Assembly: GCF_013249065.1 (NCBI RefSeq)
Contig: NZ_JABRWQ010000004.1
Coordinates: 434,001-498,000, forward strand
Length of the DNA: 64,000 nt
Source: Winogradskyella litoriviva
Lineage (GTDB): Bacteria; Bacteroidota; Bacteroidia; Flavobacteriales; Flavobacteriaceae
Direction: 5' to 3'
Below, one piece after another: positions 45,106-54,823 of the stretch. The notes beneath the pieces are model-generated. The model ran no database searches. It was not told the DNA's origin and was given only the letters and a program-made list of their open reading frames with translations. Numbering within the stretch: position 1 is the stretch's first letter; every line of letters starts with the position of its first letter. Position numbers and translations under genes: made by a program.

Positions 45106-46725
45106 TTAAGCTTCAACTGAAGTAAATTCAAATTTACCTCCATCAAAAAGCCCTTTGTCACTTAGTTTTAGCGCAGGAATCACTAACAAGGCCATAAAAG
45201 ACAAACTCATATATGGTGCATGAAGCTTGCTTCCTAATTGTTTAGCCATTTTGTCTAATTCAGAATACTGTTTTCCTATAACATCAGCGCTTTTATCACT
45301 CATAATACCAGCCACAGGAAGCGCAACTACTTTTTCTTCAGAATCTGAAACCGCACAAATACCGCCTTCATTTTCTATTAACAAGTTCACAGCTTTACAA
45401 ATGGCTTCATCCGAAACTCCTACTGCAATGATATTATGAGAATCATGACCAACAGAACTCGCTATTGCGCCTTCTTTTAGTCCATAGTTTTTAATAAATG
45501 CAATAGCTGGTGCATCATTTTGATAACGATTAACTACAACCATTTTTAATACATCTGTTTTAGTATTTGAAACCAAGTTCCCATCCTTAATCGTTGCATC
45601 TTCAATAAGTTCATTGGTAACTAACTCACCATCTACACATTCAATTACTCTAATTTTTTTTGTTTGAGATGCAAATCTAAAATCTGAAACTTCTTTTTTA
45701 TTGGTGTTGAAATTATTTAGATTTTCAAATTCAACATGTTTTATCTTAGAAATTCCATTATCTGAAACCAATTCACCATTAATATACGTTTGAAGCGTTT
45801 TAAAATCTTTTAAATCTTGTACAACAATACAATCTGCATGGTCGCCAACATTCAATAAGCCTACATCTAAATTGTAGTGCTTTACAGGATTTACACAAGC
45901 GGCTTGTAATACTTTAAAAACATCGATGCCTTTAGCAACTGCTCTTGCACAAACTTCATTTATATGTCCTAACAATAAATCATCTGGATGCTTATCATCA
46001 CTACAAAACATCATATTCTCGTAATGCGTATCTAGTAAATCGATAAGCGCATTAAAGTTTTTAGCGGCACTGCCCTCTCTAATAATCACTTTCATCCCTT
46101 TTTGAAGCTTCTCTAAACCTTCATCATAAGAAAAACACTCATGGTCTGTAGAAATACCAGCCGAAATATATTTGGTTAAATCATTACCTCTCAATCCTGG
46201 TGCATGTCCATCAACTGGCTTATTGTAATATTTTGCCCATTCTATTTTCTTAAGCACCTCGACATCATCATAAATAACTCCAGGATAATTCATCATTTCA
46301 GCCAAATACTTTATATCTGGATTTTCTAATAACGTTTTAATATCGTTAGAATCAATCACAGCTCCTGCAGATTCAAAACTAGTTGCAGGCACGCAAGAAG
46401 GTGCCCCAAAATTGAATTTAAAAGGCGTTTGCTTTCCGTTTTTAATCATAAACTCCACTCCTTTAACACCAAGCACATTGGCAATTTCGTGTGGGTCAGA
46501 AACGGTAGCAACTGTTCCGTGATTTACAGCAATTTTAGCAAATTCACTTGGCACCAACATAGAGCTCTCTATATGAATATGCGCATCTATAAAACCTGGT
46601 AAAATGAAATGATTTTCTTTGCAATCCTTTTCTATGATAGATTCAATTTTACCATTTTTAATAGTCACTTCTCCTTTGTAAATTCTTCTATTATGAATAT
46701 CTACGATGTTTCCTTTTAATTTCAA
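45106..46725 (-). CDS. ade: Adenine deaminase
   Basis: A 539-residue amidohydrolase that converts adenine to hypoxanthine with loss of ammonia, in purine salvage. Family motifs are [22 protein letters not shown] (metal-binding HxH), [48 protein letters not shown], and [11 protein letters not shown] in the C-terminal half. The frame begins with TTG at 46725 since no ATG lies in frame before the conserved N-terminus. Confidence 0.94.
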   Translation of the reverse strand: MKLKGNIVDIHNRRIYKGEVTIKNGKIESIIEKDCKENHFILPGFIDAHIHIESSMLVPSEFAKIAVNHGTVATVSDPHEIANVLGVKGVEFMIKNGKQTPFKFNFGAPSCVPATSFESAGAVIDSNDIKTLLENPDIKYLAEMMNYPGVIYDDVEVLKKIEWAKYYNKPVDGHAPGLRGNDLTKYISAGISTDHECFSYDEGLEKLQKGMKVIIREGSAAKNFNALIDLLDTHYENMMFCSDDKHPDDLLLGHINEVCARAVAKGIDVFKVLQAACVNPVKHYNLDVGLLNVGDHADCIVVQDLKDFKTLQTYINGELVSDNGISKIKHVEFENLNNFNTNKKEVSDFRFASQTKKIRVIECVDGELVTNELIEDATIKDGNLVSNTKTDVLKMVVVNRYQNDAPAIAFIKNYGLKEGAIASSVGHDSHNIIAVGVSDEAICKAVNLLIENEGGICAVSDSEEKVVALPVAGIMSDKSADVIGKQYSELDKMAKQLGSKLHAPYMSLSFMALLVIPALKLSDKGLFDGGKFEFTSVEA

Positions 46726-46777
46726 ATTATATGTTTATATGTTTAAAACAAATTATGGTTATTTTCAATTAATGCTA

Positions 46778-47464
46778 TTATAAGTTCAAGTTCCAATTTG
46801 CAATAAATTTTATAGTATTGGTTTTAGTTTGAGAAATTCCACCAAACTTGGTATCTCCAATATCACTAATTCCATAATCACCTCGAATTTCTAATGCTAA
46901 ATTATTTTTTTCATTTAATTTAAAAGTCATTCCGATTCCTAATGAAAATCCATACTCCTTATCTTTAAATAGCTCATTAAAATCTAAATCACTAACATCT
47001 TCGCCTGTTTCTTTATTTATCATTTCGTTTGAAACATCAAAAATGTGATTATAAAATAAACCTCCATTTATAAAGAATTCTTTTTCAAAACCAAATTTAT
47101 ATTTTAAAAGTAATGGAATATTTAAATTCTTAATTTTAGTTTTATCTTCTACTGTAAAAGTATTTGTCCAAACTAGGTTAAAACTTTCATATTCGGATTT
47201 ATATGATCTGTTTTCGTAATTGAAATTGGTCAATACCGAAAAGTTCTCATTGATGCTATACTCAAAAGACAACCCTATAAAATAATTATACTGAGCATCA
47301 TATTTTTCTGCAAAAGAATCTCCTCTTAAATGGTTATTATTTGAACCAGCGTTTATTCCAATAGAAAAAGCATTTGTTTTTTGATCTTGTGCTCTTACAT
47401 AGTTAGTAAATAGCATAATCATAAATAAAAATAAGCTGGCTCTCATTATAAGTTCTTTTAACAT
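46778..47464 (-). CDS. Small outer-membrane beta-barrel protein (porin family-like)
   Basis: A 228-residue protein with a signal peptide (MRASLFLFMIMLFTNYVRAQ) and amphipathic strands ending in an aromatic residue (FIANWNLNL), like the eight-strand PorT/OmpX-type barrels. The ATG at 47464 overlaps the tilS stop; another ATG at 47446 (MRASLF) gives the cleaner signal peptide and may be the true start. It overlaps tilS by seven bases and is probably co-transcribed with it by arrangement rather than by function. Confidence 0.75.
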   Translation of the reverse strand: MLKELIMRASLFLFMIMLFTNYVRAQDQKTNAFSIGINAGSNNNHLRGDSFAEKYDAQYNYFIGLSFEYSINENFSVLTNFNYENRSYKSEYESFNLVWTNTFTVEDKTKIKNLNIPLLLKYKFGFEKEFFINGGLFYNHIFDVSNEMINKETGEDVSDLDFNELFKDKEYGFSLGIGMTFKLNEKNNLALEIRGDYGISDIGDTKFGGISQTKTNTIKFIANWNLNL

Positions 47465-48774
47465 TTACTAATTTTAAATAAATTCTTGGTTCTTTTAGCA
47501 ACTTTAAATCGTTCGTCTGCACGCTTACCAACGACCCAAACTACTTTATTATCTGAAGTTAAAACCCATGTATTTTCCTTTTCTACTAATGAGGCTTTTT
47601 CGTCTTTTAGGTATTTACTAACTTTCTTTTTTCCTGTCATTCCTATAGGCTGAAAGACATCTCCTTCTTTCCATAATCTGAATTCTAGCGGAAATTTCAA
47701 TACATCTTTATCAACAAAGATTGTGTTTTTTGAAACATCAAAAATACCATCAACATTAGTAAAAGAAAGCTTACCTATTGGTGTTTCTATTTCTTTATTA
47801 TCTTCATTAATAAATATAGAGTCTTCACTTCGCTCCGAAACTTTCAAATCCGTTAAAATTAAACACTCGCGATGCTTTATTAACCGATGCGAATTGGAGG
47901 TTACCAACTTACCAGATTGCGCATCTAATAAATCTAAGATATCATTCCACTCTGTAAATCCATAACTCTTAAACATCTCATACAAAAAGGCTTTAGGATT
48001 GTTTACTTTTTTAAATTCGGAAATCTTAAAAGTAATCCCTAAATCATCTTCAGATTCAATAGCTCGTTGGGTAAAATTAGATAATTGCTCTTCCACAATT
48101 AATGCCGTATCGTTGAGATTACTCAATGTATTTTGAAAACTATCTAACAGCTGAGGATTAATTTCTTTTAAAATTGGGACAACTTCGTGTCTTAATTTAT
48201 TTCTTAGGTATTTCCGAGAAGCATTACTGGCATCTTCTCTCCAAGAAATTTGATTCTCTTTAACGTAACCTTCAATCTGTCTTCTAGAAAACGGTAACAA
48301 TGGTCGTACAACATTATTATTAATAATAGGGATTCCGGTTAAACCATTCAATCCTGTACCTCTAGTAAAGTTGATAAGAAAAGTTTCTAAATTATCATCT
48401 GCATGGTGTGCAGTAAGAATATAATGGAAATTTAATTGTTGCGCTAACTCCTTAAACCAATTGTAACGCAGTTCTCTTGCTGCCATTTGTATGGAGCGTT
48501 TATGTTGGGTAGCGTAAGCTTCTGTATCAAAATTCTGAATAAAAACTTCTACATTTAAATCGTCTGCTAAATCTATAACAAACGCTTCGTCTTTATCACT
48601 TTCTTCTGCTCTTAAATTAAAATTACAATGTGCTAACGAAAAATTTAAATTCAACTTATAACATAAATGTGCCAGAGCAACACTGTCTATTCCTCCCGAA
48701 ATAGCTATAAGTAATTTACCTTCTTTTAAAAACGAAAGGTTATTTTCTAAATGATTTTTAAGCTCCTTTAACAC
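47458..48774 (-). CDS. tilS: tRNA(Ile)-lysidine synthase
   Basis: TilS puts lysine on cytidine 34 of the minor isoleucine tRNA, so that it reads AUA. The 438-residue protein has the PP-loop ATP motif AISGGIDSVALAHL (about residues 24-37), the HADDNLETFLINFTRGTGLNGLTGI region, and the C-terminal domains typical of long TilS. The frame begins with GTG at 48774. A -7 box ends only a few bases before it, indicating a leaderless mRNA. Confidence 0.94.
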   Translation of the reverse strand: MLKELKNHLENNLSFLKEGKLLIAISGGIDSVALAHLCYKLNLNFSLAHCNFNLRAEESDKDEAFVIDLADDLNVEVFIQNFDTEAYATQHKRSIQMAARELRYNWFKELAQQLNFHYILTAHHADDNLETFLINFTRGTGLNGLTGIPIINNNVVRPLLPFSRRQIEGYVKENQISWREDASNASRKYLRNKLRHEVVPILKEINPQLLDSFQNTLSNLNDTALIVEEQLSNFTQRAIESEDDLGITFKISEFKKVNNPKAFLYEMFKSYGFTEWNDILDLLDAQSGKLVTSNSHRLIKHRECLILTDLKVSERSEDSIFINEDNKEIETPIGKLSFTNVDGIFDVSKNTIFVDKDVLKFPLEFRLWKEGDVFQPIGMTGKKKVSKYLKDEKASLVEKENTWVLTSDNKVVWVVGKRADERFKVAKRTKNLFKISKC

Positions 48775-48778
48775 ATTT

Positions 48779-48786
48779 CAAAGGTA
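48779..48786 (-). promoter_or_regulatory. Candidate -7 box for tilS
   Basis: The minus strand reads TACCTTTG, an exact TAnnTTTG match ending five bases before the GTG start at 48774. No TTG at an ideal -33 distance was identified. Confidence 0.4.
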
Positions 48787-48929
48787 TATAAATTATTCGT
48801 TCCCTCAGAAGCTCTAAAACTCAATTTTTTATGATTATTAGTCTAATTTCTCTGATGTTAAAATGACTTTTATCATACCAACCTGTTTTCTTTTTTTTTA
48901 ACTTTAAAAGAATTTAAAAATATTAGGTC

Positions 48930-49619
48930 ATGAGTGTATCAAAAGAATTAACATCGAAAAATGCACGAAATGCCTTTGAAAAAAAGGTGCTTTCTGCTAT
49001 ACCACATTTACATCCATATGTAAAACATAGAATTTATATTGCTGAAACTACTGGCATATTACCAAAAAATATGTTCTCATCTAACGGAATTATTGACGAG
49101 AGTATAATTGAACTTTACAATAAAGACTTTGATATTGATGCTGAACCTTTAGCTGTAAAGCTTGAGCTTTTTAAATTAGTAGATAATTACATGAATGTAT
49201 TATTTAAAAACGAAGCACATCACCAAGATACTATAAGCACAGATCACATGCTTAATAAAGAAATAACAAAACTTGGCGAAGAATATACTGTTGATGGCGA
49301 TTTTGATTTTATCTTAAACACAGAACTCAATGATATTTCTTACAACCAAAACGAAGGTGAGATTTTGCAACTGTATTCAGATAAAGAAACCTCTATTTTA
49401 AGTGCTTTTGAAGTTAAGGATTTATCTACCAAACAATCACCAAAAGCATTTGATAAACTATACCATTGGTTACCTTTTAATGTATCTAACATTATGGATT
49501 TATACATTTTTGGGAAATTAGATTTTGAATCTATTGCCAAAATTAAAAACATTGAACAGAAACGCGTAGAAGACATCTTTGATAAAGTTAAGCGTACCTT
49601 TAGAAGACATATTGAATAA
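48930..49619 (+). CDS. Soluble protein with sigma region 4-like HTH at the C-terminus
   Basis: A 229-residue cytoplasmic protein that I do not recognise as a named family. The last about 45 residues (NIMDLYIFGKLDFESIAKIKNIEQKRVEDIFDKVKRTFRRHIE) have the length and pattern of a sigma-70 region 4 helix-turn-helix, but no region 2 is present. The N-terminal part is helical and acidic. It may regulate transcription or bind RNA polymerase. It is divergent from tilS and convergent with pabB; no clear partner is near. Confidence 0.55.
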   Translation: MSVSKELTSKNARNAFEKKVLSAIPHLHPYVKHRIYIAETTGILPKNMFSSNGIIDESIIELYNKDFDIDAEPLAVKLELFKLVDNYMNVLFKNEAHHQDTISTDHMLNKEITKLGEEYTVDGDFDFILNTELNDISYNQNEGEILQLYSDKETSILSAFEVKDLSTKQSPKAFDKLYHWLPFNVSNIMDLYIFGKLDFESIAKIKNIEQKRVEDIFDKVKRTFRRHIE

Positions 49620-49715
49620 CTAATCTAAAATTTCTTGCAAAGGCGTAAAGAGCATAAGGGTTTATATACTAAAAAACTAAATTCTGTGATTAAAAACTGA
49701 GGCTTAGGCTAAAAC

Positions 49716-51008
49716 CTAATTCTCCAAAACCTCACGCATGGCTTTCGCCTTTATGAGACATTCCTCGTATTCTTTTAATGGGTCACTTTTTGCAGTAATA
49801 GCACCTCCTACAGAATAAGAAATGTATTTTTTTGATGCGTTGTAGAGAATACTTCTAATTATTACATTAAAATCGAAATCACCATTGGGCATAAAATAAC
49901 CAACGGATCCTGAGTATAAACCTCGTTTTGTTTCTTCTAGATTTTCCATAATATTCATGGCTGAAATTTTTGGAACACCTGTCATACTTCCCATTGGAAA
50001 TGTAGATTTAATAATATCTACAGCATTGGTTTCTGGTTTTACTGTAGACTGAACTGTAGATATCATTTGATGCACTTGTAAAAAAGAATAAACTTTGCAC
50101 AACTCCTTAACCACTACACTTCCTTTTGTTGCTGTGTGCGACAAATCATTGCGTACCAAATCAACAATCATTATGTTTTCACTGCGCTCTTTAGGGTCTT
50201 TAGATAAAACTTCTGCAAGTTTTTTATCTTCAGAATTATTTTTAGAACGTTTTGCTGTCCCTTTTATAGGTTGTGAAATAACTGTTGTACCTTCTTTTTT
50301 AATATAGCGTTCTGGTGATGCAGACATCATATATTTGTCTTCAAACTTTAAAAAACTGGCAAATGGTGGTTTTGAAATTTTATTAAGCTTATTAAACGTA
50401 TCAATTGGGTGTATTTCGCTGTTTTCAGCATAAAATTCTTGGCAGAAATTGGCTTCATAAATATCACCTCTATGTATATGAGCTAACATTCTCGTGATTT
50501 TCTCAAAGTATTCATCTTTATGGATTCTGAGTTTTATTTTTATAGAATTCAGAGGTTTTTCGATTGCTCTTTGACTAACATTAGTAATAGCCTCTAAATC
50601 TTGTTCAATCTCATTATCTACCATTTTTAGATATTGAATTTCAACGTGATTATCTTTAAACAAAAAGAGCTTTTTTGGCTGAAAGAAATACAAATCAGGA
50701 AACTCTAAACCATCAAAATTTTCAGATTTTAATTGTTCTGTGGTATTTTTTAAATCGTAGGTTAAATAACCAAAAATCCAATCGTTAGTTGCTACTTGGT
50801 ATTCTTTTAATTTTTCAAAAGCATCAAAAAAATCTGTACGTAAGGTGGTAAACGCATCAACTGCCAAAACCGCATCGTAGTTACTGTATTGGTCAGTGTG
50901 GTTGTTAGAATCTAACCACAAAATATCATCGAATTGTTGCGACCAAAGCAATAGATTTTGCTTAAAGTTCTCAATGTTTTTTGGCTGATGGTTTTGTGTT
51001 GTTCTCAA
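49716..51008 (-). CDS. pabB: Aminodeoxychorismate synthase component I
   Basis: A 430-residue chorismate-binding enzyme. The PIKGTAKR motif contains the lysine that marks PabB-type enzymes (anthranilate synthase has Ala there), and STFPMGSMTGVPKISAM plus GGAITAKSDPLKEYEE complete the active site. It makes 4-amino-4-deoxychorismate for folate synthesis with PabA and PabC, which are not in this window. The frame begins with TTG at 51008. A -7-like box (TAGCTTTG on the minus strand) lies at 51069-51076. Confidence 0.9.
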   Translation of the reverse strand: MRTTQNHQPKNIENFKQNLLLWSQQFDDILWLDSNNHTDQYSNYDAVLAVDAFTTLRTDFFDAFEKLKEYQVATNDWIFGYLTYDLKNTTEQLKSENFDGLEFPDLYFFQPKKLFLFKDNHVEIQYLKMVDNEIEQDLEAITNVSQRAIEKPLNSIKIKLRIHKDEYFEKITRMLAHIHRGDIYEANFCQEFYAENSEIHPIDTFNKLNKISKPPFASFLKFEDKYMMSASPERYIKKEGTTVISQPIKGTAKRSKNNSEDKKLAEVLSKDPKERSENIMIVDLVRNDLSHTATKGSVVVKELCKVYSFLQVHQMISTVQSTVKPETNAVDIIKSTFPMGSMTGVPKISAMNIMENLEETKRGLYSGSVGYFMPNGDFDFNVIIRSILYNASKKYISYSVGGAITAKSDPLKEYEECLIKAKAMREVLEN

Positions 51009-51124
51009 TAAAAAAATAATTGCTGCAATTTACCTAAATTTAAACTTGGAAGGAAATAAATTTGACTTCAAAGCTATTTCAATACTTACTTAAGAATTGT
51101 ATATTTCAAAAAAAATAATCAAGC

Positions 51125-52015
51125 ATGCATACCTTATATAACGACCTCTTAAAAATTAACATTAAGCCTAAAGGTGCTGAATTATGTAACATTACTTCCG
51201 CAAAACACAAAACTGAATTTATATGGCAAGCAGACCCAAAATTTTGGGGAAGCCATGCTCCAAACTTGTTTCCTATTATTGGTTGTATGAAAAATAACAG
51301 CTACATCTACAACAATAAAACATACTCTATGCCAAAACATGGATTTGTAAGACATAACAATAATTTTGTTGTTAAAAACCAATCAGATTCTAGCATTACG
51401 TTTAGTTTATTTTCTAATAACGAGCTTTATGAGTTATATCCTTTTTTGTTTGAGTTTGAGATTACTTATACACTTAATAAAAACGTATTAACCGTTAATC
51501 ATAACGTTAAAAATATAGATGATAAGACCCTGTATTTTTCTTTAGGTGGACATCCTGCATTTAATTGCCCGATTTCAAAAGAAGAAGATTACACAGATTA
51601 TTATCTAGAATTTGAAAAAGAAGAAAACAGCCAAACCTACTTATTAAATATAGACAATGGTTTACTAACCAACAAAACCAAACCTGTTTTCTCTAATGGC
51701 AATCGCATTAATCTTAGACCTGATTTATTTAATGAAGATGCTTTAATTTTTAAAGATTTAATATCTAGAATTGTTAACTTAAAACACAGAACAAAAGGAA
51801 AAGTCTTAACATTAAATTTTAAAGATTTTAAAGAACTAGGGATTTGGGCAAAACCAAACGCGCCTTACGTTTGCATTGAACCTTGGTTAGGTATTGCAGA
51901 CAACGAAACTACTGACCAAAAAATAGAAACTAAAGAAGGTATTATTAGTCTTAAATCTAGTTCCGTTTTTAATGCTTCTTATAATATTGAAATAGAAAAA
52001 AGCCTTTTAGTGTAA
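51125..52015 (+). CDS. Aldose 1-epimerase family protein
   Basis: A 296-residue protein of the galactose mutarotase-like fold (LacX-type). Supporting segments are HAPNLFPIIGCM, KTYSMPKHGFVR (His of the active site), SLGGHPAFNCPIS (second active-site His) and APYVCIEPWLGIAD. It probably interconverts sugar anomers, possibly of a phosphosugar. It lies 42 bases before the helicase gene, but no functional link is obvious. Confidence 0.85.
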   Translation: MHTLYNDLLKINIKPKGAELCNITSAKHKTEFIWQADPKFWGSHAPNLFPIIGCMKNNSYIYNNKTYSMPKHGFVRHNNNFVVKNQSDSSITFSLFSNNELYELYPFLFEFEITYTLNKNVLTVNHNVKNIDDKTLYFSLGGHPAFNCPISKEEDYTDYYLEFEKEENSQTYLLNIDNGLLTNKTKPVFSNGNRINLRPDLFNEDALIFKDLISRIVNLKHRTKGKVLTLNFKDFKELGIWAKPNAPYVCIEPWLGIADNETTDQKIETKEGIISLKSSSVFNASYNIEIEKSLLV

Positions 52016-52057
52016 GTTGAGCAATAAAATAGTAGCTTTGCAGCAAAACATTGCAAC

Positions 52058-53407
52058 GTGACTTTTCAAGACCTTAATTTAAATACGCCTTTATATAATG
52101 CCTTAGATGATTTAGGTTTTACAACACCTACACCTATCCAAGAACAATCTTTTAGTGTTGTTGCTTCTGGTAAAGATGTTGTTGGTATTGCACAAACTGG
52201 TACAGGTAAAACACTTGCTTACATGTTACCTATTCTTAGAAACCTAAAATATTCTAGACAAGACAATCCTAGAGTTTTAGTTCTGGTACCAACAAGAGAA
52301 TTAGTTGTACAAGTGGTAAGTGAAATAGAAAAATTCTCTAAATACATCAACAATCGTGTGTTGGGTGTTTACGGTGGCACCAATATTAATACGCAAAAAC
52401 AAGCTGTTGCGCAAGGACAAGATATTATTGTAGCTACGCCAGGACGTTTGTACGATTTAGCTGTGAGCAGAGTTTTGCAACTAAAATCAATTCAGAAATT
52501 AGTAATTGATGAAGTTGATGTAATGCTAGATTTAGGTTTTAGACACCAATTGATGAATATTTTTGATATTTTGCCGCAACGAAGACAAAACATTATGTTT
52601 TCTGCTACCATGACGAAAGATGTTGATGAATTAATTTCCGATTTTTTTATTAATCCTTCTAAAATATCCATTGCCGTTTCTGGTACACCATTAGAAAATA
52701 TAAAACAAGAGCGTTACGATGTGCCTAACTTTTACACCAAAGTAAATTTATTAGAACATTTACTTCTTGATAAAGATGAATTTTCTAGAGTTTTAATCTT
52801 TGTGGCTTACAAGAAAATGGCTGACCGTTTATTTAACAAACTTGAAGAATTGTTCCCAGGTGAATCTTGCGTTATACATTCTAATAAAACACAGAATTAC
52901 CGGTTACGTAGTATTGAGCAGTTTAGAGAAGGAGAACATCGCTTATTAGTTGCTACAGATGTAATGGCTAGAGGTTTAGATATTGAAGGTGTATCTCATG
53001 TTATTAATTTTGACACACCAGATTATCCTGAAAATTATATGCACAGAATTGGTAGAACTGGTAGAGCGGAACAAGAAGGTCATTCTATTTTATTATCTAC
53101 AGATAAAGAAAAAGAAGGTTTAGAGCGCATTGAAGAATTAATGCAAATGCAAATTGAAGCCTTATCTATACCAGATACTGTTGAAATTTCCACTGAACTA
53201 ATTGAAGAAGAACGTCCACAGATTAGAGAACGCAACAATCCTATAAAGCGAAGTGATGCTGATGCTCCAGGACCTGCTTTTCATGAAAAATCAGAAAAGA
53301 ACTCTAAAGAAAATTTAGGTGGTTCTTATAAATTTAAAATTGCCGCAAAATATAAAAAGCCAAAAACGCGAGGCGACAAAAACTATAATCGTAGAAATAA
53401 GAAGTAA
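52058..53407 (+). CDS. DEAD-box RNA helicase
   Basis: A 449-residue helicase starting with GTG. All motifs are seen: Q motif TPTPIQEQSF, motif I AQTGTGKT (about residues 47-54), PTRELV, TPGR, motif II DEVD (in place of the usual DEAD), SAT, and HRIGRTGRA at the end of the second RecA domain. The basic C-terminal tail (KFKIAAKYKKPKTRGDKNYNRRNKK) likely binds RNA. It belongs to the RhlE/CsdA-type group used in ribosome assembly or RNA decay. Confidence 0.92.
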   Translation: MTFQDLNLNTPLYNALDDLGFTTPTPIQEQSFSVVASGKDVVGIAQTGTGKTLAYMLPILRNLKYSRQDNPRVLVLVPTRELVVQVVSEIEKFSKYINNRVLGVYGGTNINTQKQAVAQGQDIIVATPGRLYDLAVSRVLQLKSIQKLVIDEVDVMLDLGFRHQLMNIFDILPQRRQNIMFSATMTKDVDELISDFFINPSKISIAVSGTPLENIKQERYDVPNFYTKVNLLEHLLLDKDEFSRVLIFVAYKKMADRLFNKLEELFPGESCVIHSNKTQNYRLRSIEQFREGEHRLLVATDVMARGLDIEGVSHVINFDTPDYPENYMHRIGRTGRAEQEGHSILLSTDKEKEGLERIEELMQMQIEALSIPDTVEISTELIEEERPQIRERNNPIKRSDADAPGPAFHEKSEKNSKENLGGSYKFKIAAKYKKPKTRGDKNYNRRNKK

Positions 53408-53787
53408 ACTTAGCTCTTGACACTAAAGCATAGACCAAAGTTATCTGCTTTTAATAATTTCTTTTTTGGGGTTCTAGCTTTTTGAAAACAAAACCACAAC
53501 AAAACCACTTTTTAACGTTTATAAACGGACTTTAAAGTCAATCTCATGCTTATCCATGAAAAAGCATGACATTTATATTTTCCTGTTTATGATTATAACA
53601 ATTGATAATTATTATTGTTGATTTTAGCATCTCTTATCAACTTAAAGTAAGTTAACTCATTCTGAAGTTTAAACAATTTTAACTAAAAAAAACCCTAATC
53701 AAATTAATGAAAAGGGTTTCATGTACCTCAAGTACTTGCAGGATTGTATTCTATGTAAACATAAAATCTATAACCCTAACCTTATAG
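53408..53787. other. 380-base region between helicase and MscS genes with inverted repeats
   Basis: No gene is seen. The 3' half is structured: AAACCCT/AGGGTTT (53690-53719), an imperfect long inverted repeat between 53729-53745 and 53790-53807, and CTATAA/TTATAG (53768-53787) between its arms. These lie at the joint 3' end of two convergent genes and may be terminators. Confidence 0.5.
53690..53719. terminator. Weak hairpin terminator between convergent genes
   Basis: AAACCCT (53690-53696) pairs with AGGGTTT (53713-53719); A-rich on the left, so on the minus strand the stem is followed by T. It may end MscS-gene transcripts, and less well the helicase transcript. Confidence 0.4.
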
Positions 53788-54615
53788 TTAATCCTGCAGT
53801 TGTACTTGATTTTCGATTAAATCTTTTATAGGAACAATAAGTTTTCCTTTTGCGTTTTTTAATATTACCGATATGCTTTGTACTGCTTCTACAGTATATA
53901 CTTCATCATTAAAAACTATTTTTTGTCCAACTTCGTATGTTTTACGTGCATAAAATGTGCTTAATAGTTTACCAACAACCTCTCTTGCACCTAAACCAAA
54001 TGCAATTGCAAATGCTAAAAGGAATGCTGCAATAATCATATTAACATTATTGGTAATGATTTCTGTATCAATACCTGCCTGATTTAATGCCGTAATGGAG
54101 ATAAATGTAAGCAATAAAAAGAATACGACTTGGCTAATCATTTTACCACCCGATAAATCCATTGATTCAAAAAGTGATTTTAATCCTTTCTTTACAAAGT
54201 TGGCAAATAAAAGCCCTATCATAAAAATGACTAAAGCGGTAAACAACTTAGGTAAATAATCTAATAACTCTCCTATTTTTAAAGATATAGATTTAAGATT
54301 TAAGATATCTAAAATCATTAAGGCAAGCATTATGTACATGATCCATTTTACAAAACCAGAAACCACCTTAATGGTATTAAAACCTAATTCTTTGCCTTCA
54401 ATTATTTCAATTTCATTAATTTTTTCATCTAGCTTAGATACTTTAGCTAGAGTTAATACTTTTTTAATAATTCTCACTACAATTTTGGTAGCCAATAAAC
54501 CAAAAATAAAAATAAATAAGGCTCCAATTATATTTGGAAATATTGCAGAAATCTCTAACCACATTGTTGTTAGTGATTGCATTGCTATGTCTTTAAATTC
54601 TGTTACTTTATCCAT
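53788..54615 (-). CDS. MscS-like mechanosensitive channel protein
   Basis: A 275-residue protein with four to five membrane segments, starting with a periplasmic-type helix and including conserved TM-helix blocks (NIIGALFIFIFGLLATKIVVRIIKK). The C-terminal part (about 225-275) is a short beta-domain like that of MscS (VGQKIVFNDEVYTVEAVQSISVILKN), but the vestibule beyond is missing. It likely releases solutes or ions under tension. It is downstream of an ECF sigma factor and a tiny gene, so may be under that regulon. Confidence 0.8.
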   Translation of the reverse strand: MDKVTEFKDIAMQSLTTMWLEISAIFPNIIGALFIFIFGLLATKIVVRIIKKVLTLAKVSKLDEKINEIEIIEGKELGFNTIKVVSGFVKWIMYIMLALMILDILNLKSISLKIGELLDYLPKLFTALVIFMIGLLFANFVKKGLKSLFESMDLSGGKMISQVVFFLLLTFISITALNQAGIDTEIITNNVNMIIAAFLLAFAIAFGLGAREVVGKLLSTFYARKTYEVGQKIVFNDEVYTVEAVQSISVILKNAKGKLIVPIKDLIENQVQLQD

Positions 54616-54649
54616 ACTAATAATTTAATGTTAGGGTTTATTAAGTATA

Positions 54650-54823
54650 TTATTTAGTTCTATTGCTTGTTACACTGTCTATTATATGACCTATATTATA
54701 CGAAAACAATTCGGCAATTTCCATAAATAGCTTAGCCATAGCAATATCATGCATAACTCTTCCCTTAAGCTCCGCCGGAACCTCCTTCAAAGGCTTATCT
54801 ATTTGACTAAATGGATTTTCCAT
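54650..54823 (-). CDS. Tiny protein encoded after an ECF sigma factor
   Basis: 57 residues from the ATG at 54823 (MENPFSQIDKPLKEVPAELK...); the frame could be extended to a TTG at 54853. Overlaps the sigma factor gene by 17 bases. The sequence KPLKEVPAELKGRVMHDIAMAKLF looks like the N-terminal helix region of anti-sigma factors, but without a membrane segment or zinc motif. It may be a soluble anti-sigma factor or a remnant. Confidence 0.6.
   Translation of the reverse strand: MENPFSQIDKPLKEVPAELKGRVMHDIAMAKLFMEIAELFSYNIGHIIDSVTSNRTK

Noticed and set aside
49716..51008. Anthranilate synthase component I (TrpE)
   Set aside because: The PIKGT motif carries the lysine of PabB, and no trp genes are adjacent.
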